DNA of 19,867 nt from a bacterium (GCA_947481115.1 CANKEI010000015.1:1-19867), one strand, 5' to 3'. Shown: positions 7,176-15,402, counted from the first letter of the stretch. Numbers and translations are program-made. The notes: generated by a model from the letters alone, not told the origin.

Positions 7176-8933
7176 ATGAAAAGCTTGAGACAGTTTTTAA
7201 TTTTAAGCAGTGTATTACTGATACCTGCTAATAGTTTAGTTAGAGAAGTTGATACCTCTTGGGATTGGGTTGGGCCATTTTGGAGCAATGATTTAAAGTG
7301 CCGCGGCTGTAATTATGTACGTAAAAATATGGCGGGCGTAGAATTAACCCATAGCCGTTTATCACAATCTGATTTCACTGAAGCTGAACTAAGTTTAACC
7401 AAATTGGCTTGGGCTAACATGTCTAAAAGCAGCTTTATTCAAGCTTCACTGAGTAGCGCTAAGGCTGAACATACTAAATTTAGAAATTCTAATTTCACTT
7501 TTGCTAACTTATATAATTTACAAGCCATTGAAGCTGATTTTAGTCATAGCATTATGCTTAAAGTGAATCTCACTATGGCTAATTTAACCCGCGCACTATT
7601 ACGCGATGTGGTTTTATCTTATTCTAATTTATCTAACAGCACTTTTCATATGACAGATTTTACCGGCGCTCAGCTAGATCATGTCTTGCTTTATCGGACC
7701 GATTTACAAAACTCTATTTTAGATAAAACTAATTTAGCACAATCGGTATTCTATAAAGCTGATTTACGTGGCGCTTCACTACGTAATGCCAACCTTTTTT
7801 ATACACAATTAGTTGAAACAAATTTAATGGATGCTGATTTGCGTGATGCCAACCTCATGGGGGCAAATTTAACGCAAGCCCAACTACAATATGCTGATTT
7901 ACAAAATGTCGATTTTACTTCAACTAATCTTATGAATGCCAATCTAATGGGCGCTAATATTTGCGGCGCTAAATTAGAAAATGCGATTTTTTGCATGACT
8001 ACTATGCCTAATGGTGTAATAATTAATGATCACTGTATTATTTTAATGGAACTAGAGAGTGCCCTACAAAAAGTTGAAACTGAAAATCCAAGTTATACTA
8101 CTTCTAAAGGTTGCAAAGCTTTTATAGCATCACTAATTCCAGCTGGATCCAGTAAAGATGATATTACTAATTTCTTAAAAGATTTACAGACTAGTGATCC
8201 AACACAATATACTTCTTTTGTAAGCTGCTCTAGAATTCTGAAAAGCACTGCTATGAATGCTACAACCAAAATAGCTAAACTAAAAGATGTGAAAAGCAAA
8301 CGTCAATTAAAACAACGTGATGCTCAAGCTGCACTTGCTGAACAAGAAGGAGCAGAGGCTGAACATTTACCAAATACAGAAGATTTAAAACCAACAGAAA
8401 CTGTCCCTGCAGGCTCTCAAGCTAGCGTTGACATAACTGTAGCAACACCTGCAAATACTAGCGCAAGCCCAATTCAAGTTACCCCAGTTGGGCCAAGCTG
8501 TGTTTCATTAAACCAGAGTTGTGCTAATACTGGTCAAACTTGTTGTTCTGGCACTAGTTGCTTTAGCGGCACCTGTTGTGCGCTTTATGGTAGTACCTGT
8601 GCTTATGAAGGCGATTGTTGCCAAAATAATACTCTCCAAAACTGCGTCGGGGGCAGATGCTGCATCGCCAGTGGTGGCACCTGTAATAATTCAAATATAC
8701 CTGGCATTCAACAATTATGCTGTGGTGGCGAGATCTGCGAAGGGGGCCACTGCTGCACAACAACCGGCGGAACCTGCACGATGACTGCTAATTGTTGCGG
8801 CAAACATAGCAATTGCATAGATGGCCAATGTTGCTCAACTAAGGGAGGCATCTGTAATACTCCAAGTGATTGTTGTCAAATTGGCGGCACACTAACTTGC
8901 ACTAATAATTCTTGTACGCCACCGGCAAAATAG
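7176..8933 (+). CDS. Secreted pentapeptide-repeat protein with a tandem knottin-like cysteine-rich tail
   Basis: This 585-residue protein has three parts. A signal peptide (about 1-20) comes first. About 45-275 form a pentapeptide-repeat region with the A(N/D)LxxA(N/D)L pattern, expected to fold as a right-handed beta-helix. After a helical and Thr/Pro/Ala-rich linker (about 290-440), the tail at 442-580 holds 30 cysteines in five successive six-cysteine modules of pattern C-x6-C-x5 to 11-CC-x4 to 7-C-x4-C. That is the spacing of inhibitor-cystine-knot (knottin) peptides. Each module starts at the cysteine next to the previous module's last one. The protein is probably exported, since this many cysteines needs an oxidising compartment. 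Weak GGA sits 10 bases before the ATG. Its function is unknown; a surface or host-directed binding protein is plausible. Confidence 0.9.
   Translation: MKSLRQFLILSSVLLIPANSLVREVDTSWDWVGPFWSNDLKCRGCNYVRKNMAGVELTHSRLSQSDFTEAELSLTKLAWANMSKSSFIQASLSSAKAEHTKFRNSNFTFANLYNLQAIEADFSHSIMLKVNLTMANLTRALLRDVVLSYSNLSNSTFHMTDFTGAQLDHVLLYRTDLQNSILDKTNLAQSVFYKADLRGASLRNANLFYTQLVETNLMDADLRDANLMGANLTQAQLQYADLQNVDFTSTNLMNANLMGANICGAKLENAIFCMTTMPNGVIINDHCIILMELESALQKVETENPSYTTSKGCKAFIASLIPAGSSKDDITNFLKDLQTSDPTQYTSFVSCSRILKSTAMNATTKIAKLKDVKSKRQLKQRDAQAALAEQEGAEAEHLPNTEDLKPTETVPAGSQASVDITVATPANTSASPIQVTPVGPSCVSLNQSCANTGQTCCSGTSCFSGTCCALYGSTCAYEGDCCQNNTLQNCVGGRCCIASGGTCNNSNIPGIQQLCCGGEICEGGHCCTTTGGTCTMTANCCGKHSNCIDGQCCSTKGGICNTPSDCCQIGGTLTCTNNSCTPPAK
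8499..8915 (+). repeat. Five tandem six-cysteine (knottin-like) modules
   Basis: The modules span residues 442-467, 468-495, 496-526, 527-552 and 553-580. The first spacing (six residues) and the last (four residues) are invariant across all five; the two inner spacings vary (5-11 before the CC and 4-7 after it). A GGT-C motif recurs at the second cysteine in modules 3 and 4. The modules differ considerably outside the cysteines, so the duplication is old. Confidence 0.85.
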
Positions 8934-8992
8934 AATTTATTGATTTGGCAATAATTTAAGACAAGTTTCTGGTTTAGGTTTAAACTAGATAA

Positions 8993-9721
8993 ATGTCTAA
9001 ATTTATCGCTAAAATAACTAAAAAAATTTCACAGGCCGTATTTATTCAAGCCGTATTAGCAGTGGTTTCAACGCCACTGCTAATTGCTTGGGGACTCCCC
9101 ATCGCACTGCTTGGCCTAATTGGCAATTTAATTTTTACCCCATTTTTATTAATCTTTTTAGCGCTGACTATTATAATTACCGTTTGTGAACTGCTAAATT
9201 TACCAGACCAATTAATTATTACAGCGTTAGAACAGTTGACCAGTTTTTGGTTAAAATTAACGCACTGGGCCCCCAAAAATAGCTTAATCGGCTTACCAAA
9301 ATCAGCAGTACTATTTTTTGGATTAGTAGCTTTGGGCACTATAATTTGCATGTTGATTATTAATAAAACCCAATTTAAAAAAGTTTTATTAACCAGTATG
9401 ATACTCATGCTGATCGGTGGCAGCTTTTTTAAATATTTTCCACAAACTCAAACGCAAGAATTAACTATTACCCACCAAAAATATCAGTTGAATATTAACT
9501 ATCAAAACCAGAAAATCTATCTAACTGATCAAACACGCTTATTGGCCCATGTTTATCACCCCGTAGGCTGGTGTGAACATATACTCAAACCGATATTAAT
9601 TAAAAATTTTGGCGACGCGCCAATAGCTGAATTAAAATTAGTTAAGCCTACGACTAGAATTAAAAATTTAATCCCTGAAATACAACAAAGTTTAGGTATT
9701 GAAAAAGTTGTGATTATTTAA
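8993..9721 (+). CDS. Short ComEC/Rec2-like membrane protein
   Basis: This 242-residue protein has hydrophobic segments at about 15-33, 36-65, 104-122 and 131-147 and a soluble C-terminal region of about 90 residues. The segment AVLAVVSTPLLIAW through LIGNLIFTPFLLIFLAL resembles the part of the ComEC/Rec2 competence domain that reads 'tlPl..fg..s...laNll..P'. Full ComEC proteins are 450-800 residues, so the OB-fold and early membrane segments are missing. The C-terminal part, with beta-rich runs (QLNINYQNQKIYLTDQTRLL), is too short for a complete metallo-beta-lactamase domain and shows no HxHxDH. It may be a reduced DNA-uptake channel, a remnant, or an unrelated membrane protein. It overlaps the convergent cyclase gene by 8 bases at the stops. 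Confidence 0.55.
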   Translation: MSKFIAKITKKISQAVFIQAVLAVVSTPLLIAWGLPIALLGLIGNLIFTPFLLIFLALTIIITVCELLNLPDQLIITALEQLTSFWLKLTHWAPKNSLIGLPKSAVLFFGLVALGTIICMLIINKTQFKKVLLTSMILMLIGGSFFKYFPQTQTQELTITHQKYQLNINYQNQKIYLTDQTRLLAHVYHPVGWCEHILKPILIKNFGDAPIAELKLVKPTTRIKNLIPEIQQSLGIEKVVII

Positions 9722-10337
9722 CCAAGATCGCCCGCGCTAGAGCTGCTTCTTGGCCAATCATATTGATGGGCAAACAAATAAATTGATAACTTCCGGCAAC
9801 TACCTGCGCTAGCCGTAAGCCCTCAATAATTATTACACCTGCCGTAAATAGAATTTTGTGAGTATCATGCTCCGGCTGATTACGTTCGATACCTAAATAA
9901 TCAATCCCCACCGCTTTAATTTTCTTACTAGCTAAATATTCTGCCCCAGAACGATCTAGATAGACAAAATTGGGCTCGAAGCGACTGTTAGCTGCTAAAT
10001 AACTATTATTAGTTTTTAGTAAAATAATAGCCCCAGCTGCAATTTCAAAATTGCTTAAATCTAGCTTAGTAATTTGATTATTTTTTACAGCACTAAGCTC
10101 TAGAACTTGCGCTGGCCCCATTAAATTATTTAGATCTAATTGATCTACGGTTAAACCAGACTCTAAAAAATGGGCTGGTGCATCAACATGTGTACCAGTG
10201 TGCATCCCACAGGCTAATTGCGACTCTCGCTTAGCACTAGTTCCCCAACTATGATTCTGTAAAACTTGCACATCAGACTTATTTTTATAAGTAGTTATAT
10301 CAGACGTAATTGGCCAACTAATATCGATAATTTTCAT
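9714..10337 (-). CDS. Cyclase-family metal-dependent hydrolase (KynB-like)
   Basis: This 207-residue protein of the cyclase/kynurenine formamidase family carries the metal-binding signature HTGTHVDAPAHF (46-57). Known members hydrolyse N-formylkynurenine or cyclic amides such as isatin, using a binuclear metal site. The C-terminal GIDYLGIERN and EGLRLAQV segments are also family-like. No kynurenine pathway genes are present here. It is the last gene of a minus-strand run after zwf and gnd, 39 bp after gnd, suggesting co-transcription and possibly a sugar-lactone or related substrate; that link is inference. The ATG at 10337 is the natural start, although the ribosome binding site is weak. Confidence 0.85.
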   Translation of the reverse strand: MKIIDISWPITSDITTYKNKSDVQVLQNHSWGTSAKRESQLACGMHTGTHVDAPAHFLESGLTVDQLDLNNLMGPAQVLELSAVKNNQITKLDLSNFEIAAGAIILLKTNNSYLAANSRFEPNFVYLDRSGAEYLASKKIKAVGIDYLGIERNQPEHDTHKILFTAGVIIIEGLRLAQVVAGSYQFICLPINMIGQEAALARAILVK

Positions 10338-10376
10338 AACTAATAACTTTCGTAACTACTATAATTTCTAGCCCGA

Positions 10377-11285
10377 CTACAATTTCTCGTAACTGTGCCC
10401 GCCAAACTGGTGTCTTAACAAAGCAACTAACTTATTGGCATAATTATTACTAAATTCAGTTTGGTTAGATTTCTGGCGTAATTCTAAACTTAATTTAATT
10501 AATGGCACTAAAACATTTTGCGCCTGAGCTTCAGAAACGGTCCAACTACCGGTACTGCCACCACCAATCTTGCTAGAAATATTTTCAAGTGCTTGGTCTT
10601 GCGCTAAAATTTGCTGCGTTAATTCTAATAACCAACTACGAATAATCGAACCATGTTGCCATAATCCAGCTACTTGCGCTAAATCTAAATCTGGATAATT
10701 GCGATTATTTTTTAATAAATCAAAGCCTTCAGCATAAGCCTGCAATAAAGCATATTCGATGCCATTGTGCACCATTTTAACATAGTGCCCTGCGCCACTC
10801 GGACCAACTAAAGCATAGCCTTTAGGCATCGCAATCGCGGCTAAGTAATTTTCAATCTTATTATAAGCAACTTGGTCACCACCGACCATTAAACAAAAAC
10901 CCAGATCACGACCATGTAACCCACCCGAAGTACCACAATCTAAAAAACTAACTTGCTGATTAGCACAAAGTTTCGCACGCCTCACTGAATCATGAAAGTT
11001 ACTATTACCGCCATCGACTATTATGGCGCCGGGTTTTAATTTTAAAATTGGTAATATTTGCACCAATATTTGGTCAATTAAATTACCCGCTGGCACCATT
11101 AACCAAATTAGATCAACTTGCACAGCTAACTGGTCAATTGATCCAGCACCAGTGGCACCAAATTTTTCGACGGTATTAACTGCTGTTGGGTCTAGATCAT
11201 AAACTAAAACTCGATGTGCTTTAGCACACAAGCGTTCGACTATCGCAGCACCCATTCTACCTAAACCAATCACCCCAATTTGCAT
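10377..11285 (-). CDS. gnd: 6-phosphogluconate dehydrogenase, short decarboxylating type
   Basis: This enzyme oxidises and decarboxylates 6-phosphogluconate to ribulose 5-phosphate. At 302 residues it belongs to the short form (about 300 residues, as in GntZ/YqeC) rather than the 470-residue E. coli type. It shows the dinucleotide-binding GVIGLGRMG at 4-12, VDGGNSNFHDS, CGTSGGLHGRDLG and the catalytic segment GHYVKMVHNGIEY with Lys and Glu in place. The ATG at 11285 was preferred over an upstream GTG at 11294 because AGGTG lies six bases before it. The gene starts 22 bp after zwf, so the two are almost certainly co-transcribed. Confidence 0.93.
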   Translation of the reverse strand: MQIGVIGLGRMGAAIVERLCAKAHRVLVYDLDPTAVNTVEKFGATGAGSIDQLAVQVDLIWLMVPAGNLIDQILVQILPILKLKPGAIIVDGGNSNFHDSVRRAKLCANQQVSFLDCGTSGGLHGRDLGFCLMVGGDQVAYNKIENYLAAIAMPKGYALVGPSGAGHYVKMVHNGIEYALLQAYAEGFDLLKNNRNYPDLDLAQVAGLWQHGSIIRSWLLELTQQILAQDQALENISSKIGGGSTGSWTVSEAQAQNVLVPLIKLSLELRQKSNQTEFSNNYANKLVALLRHQFGGHSYEKL

Positions 11286-11307
11286 TTTTATCACCTAAAT
11301 TAAAAGT

Positions 11308-12723
11308 TTAAACCCATTCAAATCTATGCTTATCTGCGAAATCAACTAATTCTGGTGGACCAAAACTACCTGGAGTATAAACTTGCACCGGTAACTTATG
11401 TGCCATAATTTGATCTACTAACTGCCAACTAGCTTCGATTTCATCCATATGCACTGCTACAGCGCGCTCCCCTGCCATCACATCTGCCACTAATCCGGTA
11501 TATACTTGTGCTGCTGCTGGTCCAGTTAAGCAGTCGTAACAACAGTTCATGCTGACTGGAATTACTTCATCTCGAACGCCCGGCTTTTTAGCATTTAAGT
11601 GCAACTTAAAACCACCCTCAGGATAGATCGAAATTACTAAATAATTAGCACTAGTTGGGCAATTTTTAGGTAATAAGCAGTGCGTGCTCTTAAACTTAAT
11701 CCAGATTTTAGTCTCTTTTTTATTTAAACGTTTCCCTGTTCTAATATAAAAAGGCACATCTGCCCAGCGCGGCTCATTAATCTTTAATTTTAAAGCCGCA
11801 AAAGTTTCCGTTTTAGAATCTAACTTAATACCAGGCTCGTTAGCATAGCCTTGATACTGACCAAAAACACCGTCGACAAATTCCAGATGCTTTAAGATAT
11901 GCGCTTTGGCTTCATACAGCCCTTCGCCAGTTAAACTTTTCGGAGCGTCCATGGCGACTAAAGCAATTAACTGCAAAATATGATTCTGCACAACATCACG
12001 CACAGTGCCATAATCATCAAAATATGCTACGCCGCCTTCTAAGCCAGTTTCTTCGCTGAGCACAATTTGCACCCAATCAATATGATAATGGTTCCAGAGT
12101 GGCTCAAAAATACGATTAGTAAATCTAATAAACGCAATATTTTCGACAATTTCTTTAGTTAAATAATGGTCGATTCTAAAAACCTGTGACTCGTCTATCA
12201 CACTTAAGATCTCGCGATTTAAATTTTGCGCGGAATTAAAATCTGCGCCAAATGGCTTCTCAAACACAATTCTATGCCAAACTTGCTCAGGGCTATTTTT
12301 ATAGCCGAGAATTTGGCGCTTTAATAAACTAGCTTTAGCTAAATTAATCGTTAGTTGTCCAAAAAAATGTGCTGCAACAGCACAGTAAAACAAACGCGAT
12401 CCCGACATCTGCTGCGCTTGCTCTAATTCCAAAATTCGCTGCGCTAATTTATCGATATCTAGCTGATTTTTAAGATTAGTCGGAACATAATAAAAAATTT
12501 TTAAAAATTTCTGCCAAACTTGCTCATCTAAATTGTGAATATATGGGCGCGCAGCTGTTAAAATTTCCGTAATATTTTTAACTTCTAGTGCGGCACCAAT
12601 TAATAAAAGCTTACTTTCTGGCTGCTCACAAATTAACTCATATAATGCTGGGATTAATTTACGACGGCTTAAATCACCGGTAATCCCAAAAATCACAATC
12701 GTACAATCTGACAATCGCTTCAC
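11308..12723 (-). CDS. zwf: Glucose-6-phosphate 1-dehydrogenase
   Basis: This enzyme oxidises glucose 6-phosphate to 6-phosphogluconolactone and is the entry to the oxidative pentose phosphate pathway. Visible motifs are the cofactor-binding GITGDLSRRK (about 13-22), FEKPFG (154-159) and the substrate-binding RIDHYLTKE (His186 and Lys190 in this numbering), then EPLWNHYHIDWVQI and GYFDDYG-like segments. The GTG at 12723 (471 residues) was chosen because AGGGGAG lies nine bases before it; an upstream GTG at 12750 would add nine residues. The gene leads the zwf-gnd-cyclase run. A 15-bp tandem duplication and a palindrome lie upstream. No 6-phosphogluconolactonase gene is visible nearby. Confidence 0.95.
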   Translation of the reverse strand: MKRLSDCTIVIFGITGDLSRRKLIPALYELICEQPESKLLLIGAALEVKNITEILTAARPYIHNLDEQVWQKFLKIFYYVPTNLKNQLDIDKLAQRILELEQAQQMSGSRLFYCAVAAHFFGQLTINLAKASLLKRQILGYKNSPEQVWHRIVFEKPFGADFNSAQNLNREILSVIDESQVFRIDHYLTKEIVENIAFIRFTNRIFEPLWNHYHIDWVQIVLSEETGLEGGVAYFDDYGTVRDVVQNHILQLIALVAMDAPKSLTGEGLYEAKAHILKHLEFVDGVFGQYQGYANEPGIKLDSKTETFAALKLKINEPRWADVPFYIRTGKRLNKKETKIWIKFKSTHCLLPKNCPTSANYLVISIYPEGGFKLHLNAKKPGVRDEVIPVSMNCCYDCLTGPAAAQVYTGLVADVMAGERAVAVHMDEIEASWQLVDQIMAHKLPVQVYTPGSFGPPELVDFADKHRFEWV

Positions 12724-12763
12724 TAATTTAAGCTCCCCTGAATTATTCACAAAATTTAATTTT

Positions 12764-12814
12764 TCAAAATTTGGCTAGTCAAAATTTGGCTAGTATAGTT
12801 AGCTATCTATACTA
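12764..12814. promoter_or_regulatory. Tandem 15-bp duplication and 24-bp palindrome upstream of zwf
   Basis: TCAAAATTTGGCTAG occurs twice in direct tandem (12764-12778 and 12779-12793). It runs into TAGTATAGTTAGCTATCTATACTA (12791-12814), which is self-complementary except for one central T-T position. This lies 40-90 bases upstream of the zwf start and just after the minus-strand gene ending at 12845. It could be an operator or promoter region for zwf, or a terminator for the upstream gene, although it lacks a GC-rich stem. Confidence 0.5.
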
Positions 12815-12844
12815 ACTTATTTTAATTATCACAATATTCTAAAA

Positions 12845-13519
12845 CTACAAGTCTCTAGCTGGCCTAATCTCAAGAAGATCATCTATGCCCCAAAAATCTC
12901 CTGCTGAGCCTGCTGGCGATACAGACGATGGCATAGATTGAAAAAATAAATTTGGCACTATGACTGCTCTAGCAATTGTAGGTGCTGACAACTTAGGTGT
13001 TGGCACCGCTAGCCGAGCTTTTTTAGGAGCTGACATCCGTACACTTTGGAAAGTTGCAGCTACAACACGTTTTTTGCTAGGCTTGGGCGCAACCGCGATA
13101 ATTTTCGGCTTTCTAGGTCTTGCCAAATCAGCTTGCAGCGATGAGACAGTATGTTTAGATACTAAATGTCCAAAAAAAGAACTATAACCTTTTCGGCCTT
13201 CACAACGTTTAAACGGACAAATTATAGCGCCATGCTCTCGTGAAATAATTCCATTTCTTCTATGACCACTAATCAACTGTCTTAATTGAGCTTCGGTCTT
13301 GAGCAGCTGGGTTAAATCAAGGCCGGCTAAATTTTCGGCGGGCAACGCGACATCAGGAACTCGTGGCCCATATTTATAACACTTAAGACTGCTGGTTCTA
13401 GATTTACTGGTTTTAGATTTAGCAGTCACTTCTACAGTAACATCAGCCGTAAATACTACACAATTAAATAACATACCCAGACTTAATGCTAATAACTGTA
13501 TTTGATTACTTTTAACCAT
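12845..13519 (-). CDS. Secreted C2H2 zinc-finger-like protein
   Basis: This 224-residue protein has a signal peptide (about 1-25). Around 99-123 it carries a single finger-like motif with Cys101, Cys106, His118 and His123 (C-x4-C-x11-H-x4-H), close to the eukaryotic C2H2 pattern and including the aromatic residues expected before the first histidine. The C-terminal half is Pro/Lys/Ala-rich with basic clusters such as KPSKKR and APKKAR. An exported protein with a nucleic-acid-binding-type finger and basic clusters is a candidate host-directed effector, but that is inference and no homologue is recognised. The start has AGGA eight bases upstream. Confidence 0.7.
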   Translation of the reverse strand: MVKSNQIQLLALSLGMLFNCVVFTADVTVEVTAKSKTSKSRTSSLKCYKYGPRVPDVALPAENLAGLDLTQLLKTEAQLRQLISGHRRNGIISREHGAIICPFKRCEGRKGYSSFFGHLVSKHTVSSLQADLARPRKPKIIAVAPKPSKKRVVAATFQSVRMSAPKKARLAVPTPKLSAPTIARAVIVPNLFFQSMPSSVSPAGSAGDFWGIDDLLEIRPARDL

Positions 13520-13584
13520 AAAATTTTCCTAAAATTATTTTTTAATTTAATATAATATCCTGAAGATTAACCACTAGTACCCTT

Positions 13585-13612
13585 TTGACGAATTAATCTA
13601 ACCCTGTAATAC
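13585..13612 (+). promoter_or_regulatory. Candidate sigma-70-type promoter for the first HAD gene
   Basis: TTGACG (13585-13590) and TAATAC (13607-13612) are separated by 16 bases. Transcription would start near 13619, which argues against use of the in-frame ATG at 13621 and favours the ATG at 13654. It lies in the spacer between two divergent genes. Confidence 0.5.
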
Positions 13613-13653
13613 TAGTAATCATGTTATATTATACACATAAACGGGGTTATTTC

Positions 13654-14430
13654 ATGTTAAAAACGATATTTAAAGCAACTTCTGGGCCCTTTCTCGGTTT
13701 AGCCGTAATTATGACAGTTATAACTTTTAATAATCTAATACTGGCATCTGAAAATTCAGCTAAATTTGACTCTACCGAACTACCAGTTTTAGCCATAGAT
13801 CTACATGACACAGCTTTAGAGCGCGATAGCACTGTGGCAATTAAAGAAATTCTTAAAGCCCCAGCGCATGGATTTAGGTTTATCAAAGGCGCTATTAAAT
13901 ATAAAAAAGCTAAAAACAAGGGCCAAACTGAAGCCAATATCGAAGATTATGTAATCGATAGAGCTAAAAACAAAGACCCAGAGTTTGCCAAGATGGTTGC
14001 CAAAACTGTAAGCTGTTTTAAACCGATGCCTGGCATGATTGGCTTTTTGAGTAAATTAAAACAAGCTGGTTACAAGATTTTTGTATTTTCAAATATTGGC
14101 CCAAAATCTTATGCAATTCTTAGCCAAGAATATCCTGAATTATTTAATTTGTTTGACGGCAAAGTAATCGTCAAACAAAATGGTCTTACTAAAGATCATC
14201 CAGCAGCCTATAAATTTTGCATCCAGGAAATCACTAAAAATCTAGGTTATATACCTAAGAAAATTATTTTATTTGATGATTTACAAAACAATTGTGATTT
14301 AGCCAAACAAACTGACCCGATCTTTGATGCAGTTCTTTGCCAAAGTAACTCTAGAAAAAATTTGCTTAAATCACGTGAAAACTTATTAAGCTTGCTAGAA
14401 AATTATAATCCTAAATTAAAGTTGCTATAG
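13654..14430 (+). CDS. Exported HAD-superfamily protein, paralogue 1
   Basis: This 258-residue protein has a signal peptide (about 1-32) and a HAD fold. Motif I is AIDLHDTAL (nucleophile Asp49, but His51 where most phosphatases have the second Asp), motif II is FSN (Ser146), motif III is Lys180 in TKDHPAAY, and motif IV is LFDD (Asp208, Asp209). The region between motifs I and II is long enough for a small helical cap. Cysteines at 121, 189 and 229 match those of the two downstream paralogues. HAD proteins are mostly phosphatases or dehalogenases; the substrate here is unknown. The start at 13654 is preferred to 13621 because it begins the signal peptide, follows GGGG and suits the promoter. 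Confidence 0.85.
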   Translation: MLKTIFKATSGPFLGLAVIMTVITFNNLILASENSAKFDSTELPVLAIDLHDTALERDSTVAIKEILKAPAHGFRFIKGAIKYKKAKNKGQTEANIEDYVIDRAKNKDPEFAKMVAKTVSCFKPMPGMIGFLSKLKQAGYKIFVFSNIGPKSYAILSQEYPELFNLFDGKVIVKQNGLTKDHPAAYKFCIQEITKNLGYIPKKIILFDDLQNNCDLAKQTDPIFDAVLCQSNSRKNLLKSRENLLSLLENYNPKLKLL

Positions 14431-14490
14431 TTAAAATATAGTTAAAATTCGAAAACTAAAATTTAAACTAGAAAGTATCACGGTTTAGTC

Positions 14491-15402
14491 ATGAAACAGA
14501 TTTTAAACTTAGTTTTACTAACTATTAGTTGCTTAATGCCCGCTCAAAAGCTAATTTCAATTGATCAAACTCCAGCCAGCTCAGCTACAGCACCAGCTCA
14601 AGCTACTATTACTGCTAATCCAGTAATTTCTAATCCACCATACTTATATTCCCAATATCCGGTAGCTTTAGACTTGCATGACACAGTACTTGAGCGTGAT
14701 TATAGTATCGCCACCAATACCATGCTTAAGAAAGCATCTTGGAGCGATTTAGGCTGCTTTTTATGGGGCGTAATCTGCTATGGCGTTGAAAGAAAAATTT
14801 TACGTCGCAAAACTCCTAATATCGAAAATTATTTATTGGCATCGAATATTACGCAAAATCCTGACACTACAGATACTGCAACAACTAGCCAAAAAACACT
14901 CACGCTAGCGCAAATAGCTGCCAATCAAACGTATGAACAACATGTCGTAAATACAATTAGTTGTTTTAAGCCAATGGCAGGTGCTAAAGAATTTTTACAA
15001 GCTATTAAAACCCAAGGACACCCGATATTTGCTTTCTCGAATATTGGCCACAAATCTTTTGACTTGTTAGCCCAAAAATATCCCCAACTCATGTGTGAAT
15101 TTAATGGCAGAGTGATTATCGAAGATCATACCACGCCAGATAAATCAGATCCCAAAGCTTATCAGCGTTGCTTAGATATAGTTAGGCAAACTACTGGCAC
15201 TGCACCCGAAAGAATAATTTTTTATGACGATAGTCCGGGAAAATTAGCTGCTGCTGAAAAATTTAGAGCTGAAACTGAAACTGAGTCACGTTTTGTACCA
15301 ATCTTATGCGAGCCTGGCTCATCAGCACAGATCGCAGCTTCTCGGGCTAAAGTTTCAGCAAAACTAGCTGAACTACGTGGTGAATTTGCCGATCTCAGAT
15401 AA
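14491..15402 (+). CDS. Exported HAD-superfamily protein, paralogue 2
   Basis: This 303-residue protein is closely related to its neighbours. It has a signal peptide (about 1-20), a Pro/Ala/Thr-rich linker (28-55), motif I as ALDLHDTVLERD (Asp61, His63), motif II as FSN (Ser183), motif III Lys218 and motif IV FYDD (Asp246, Asp247). An insertion of about 30 residues rich in Thr and Gln sits before SCFKPMAG. Cysteines 158, 227 and 273 line up with those of the paralogues. His again replaces the second motif I Asp. No clear ribosome binding site precedes the ATG, which lies 60 bp after paralogue 1, so they may share a transcript. Confidence 0.85.
   Translation: MKQILNLVLLTISCLMPAQKLISIDQTPASSATAPAQATITANPVISNPPYLYSQYPVALDLHDTVLERDYSIATNTMLKKASWSDLGCFLWGVICYGVERKILRRKTPNIENYLLASNITQNPDTTDTATTSQKTLTLAQIAANQTYEQHVVNTISCFKPMAGAKEFLQAIKTQGHPIFAFSNIGHKSFDLLAQKYPQLMCEFNGRVIIEDHTTPDKSDPKAYQRCLDIVRQTTGTAPERIIFYDDSPGKLAAAEKFRAETETESRFVPILCEPGSSAQIAASRAKVSAKLAELRGEFADLR

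Noticed and set aside
8521..8784. Alternative-frame ORF over the cysteine modules
   Set aside because: It is a by-product of the repetitive TGT/TGC-rich coding sequence; the main frame has a signal peptide and regular cysteine spacing.
9046..9408. Antisense ORF opposite the ComEC-like gene
   Set aside because: Its composition mirrors the hydrophobic sense frame and it has no start signals or recognisable domain.
12960..13187. Plus-strand ORF opposite the zinc-finger-like gene
   Set aside because: The minus frame has a signal peptide, ribosome binding site and ordered Cys/His motif; the plus frame shows none of these.
13621..13653. Upstream ATG for the first HAD gene
   Set aside because: It would sit at the predicted transcript start with no ribosome binding site, and it adds a hydrophilic stretch before the signal peptide.
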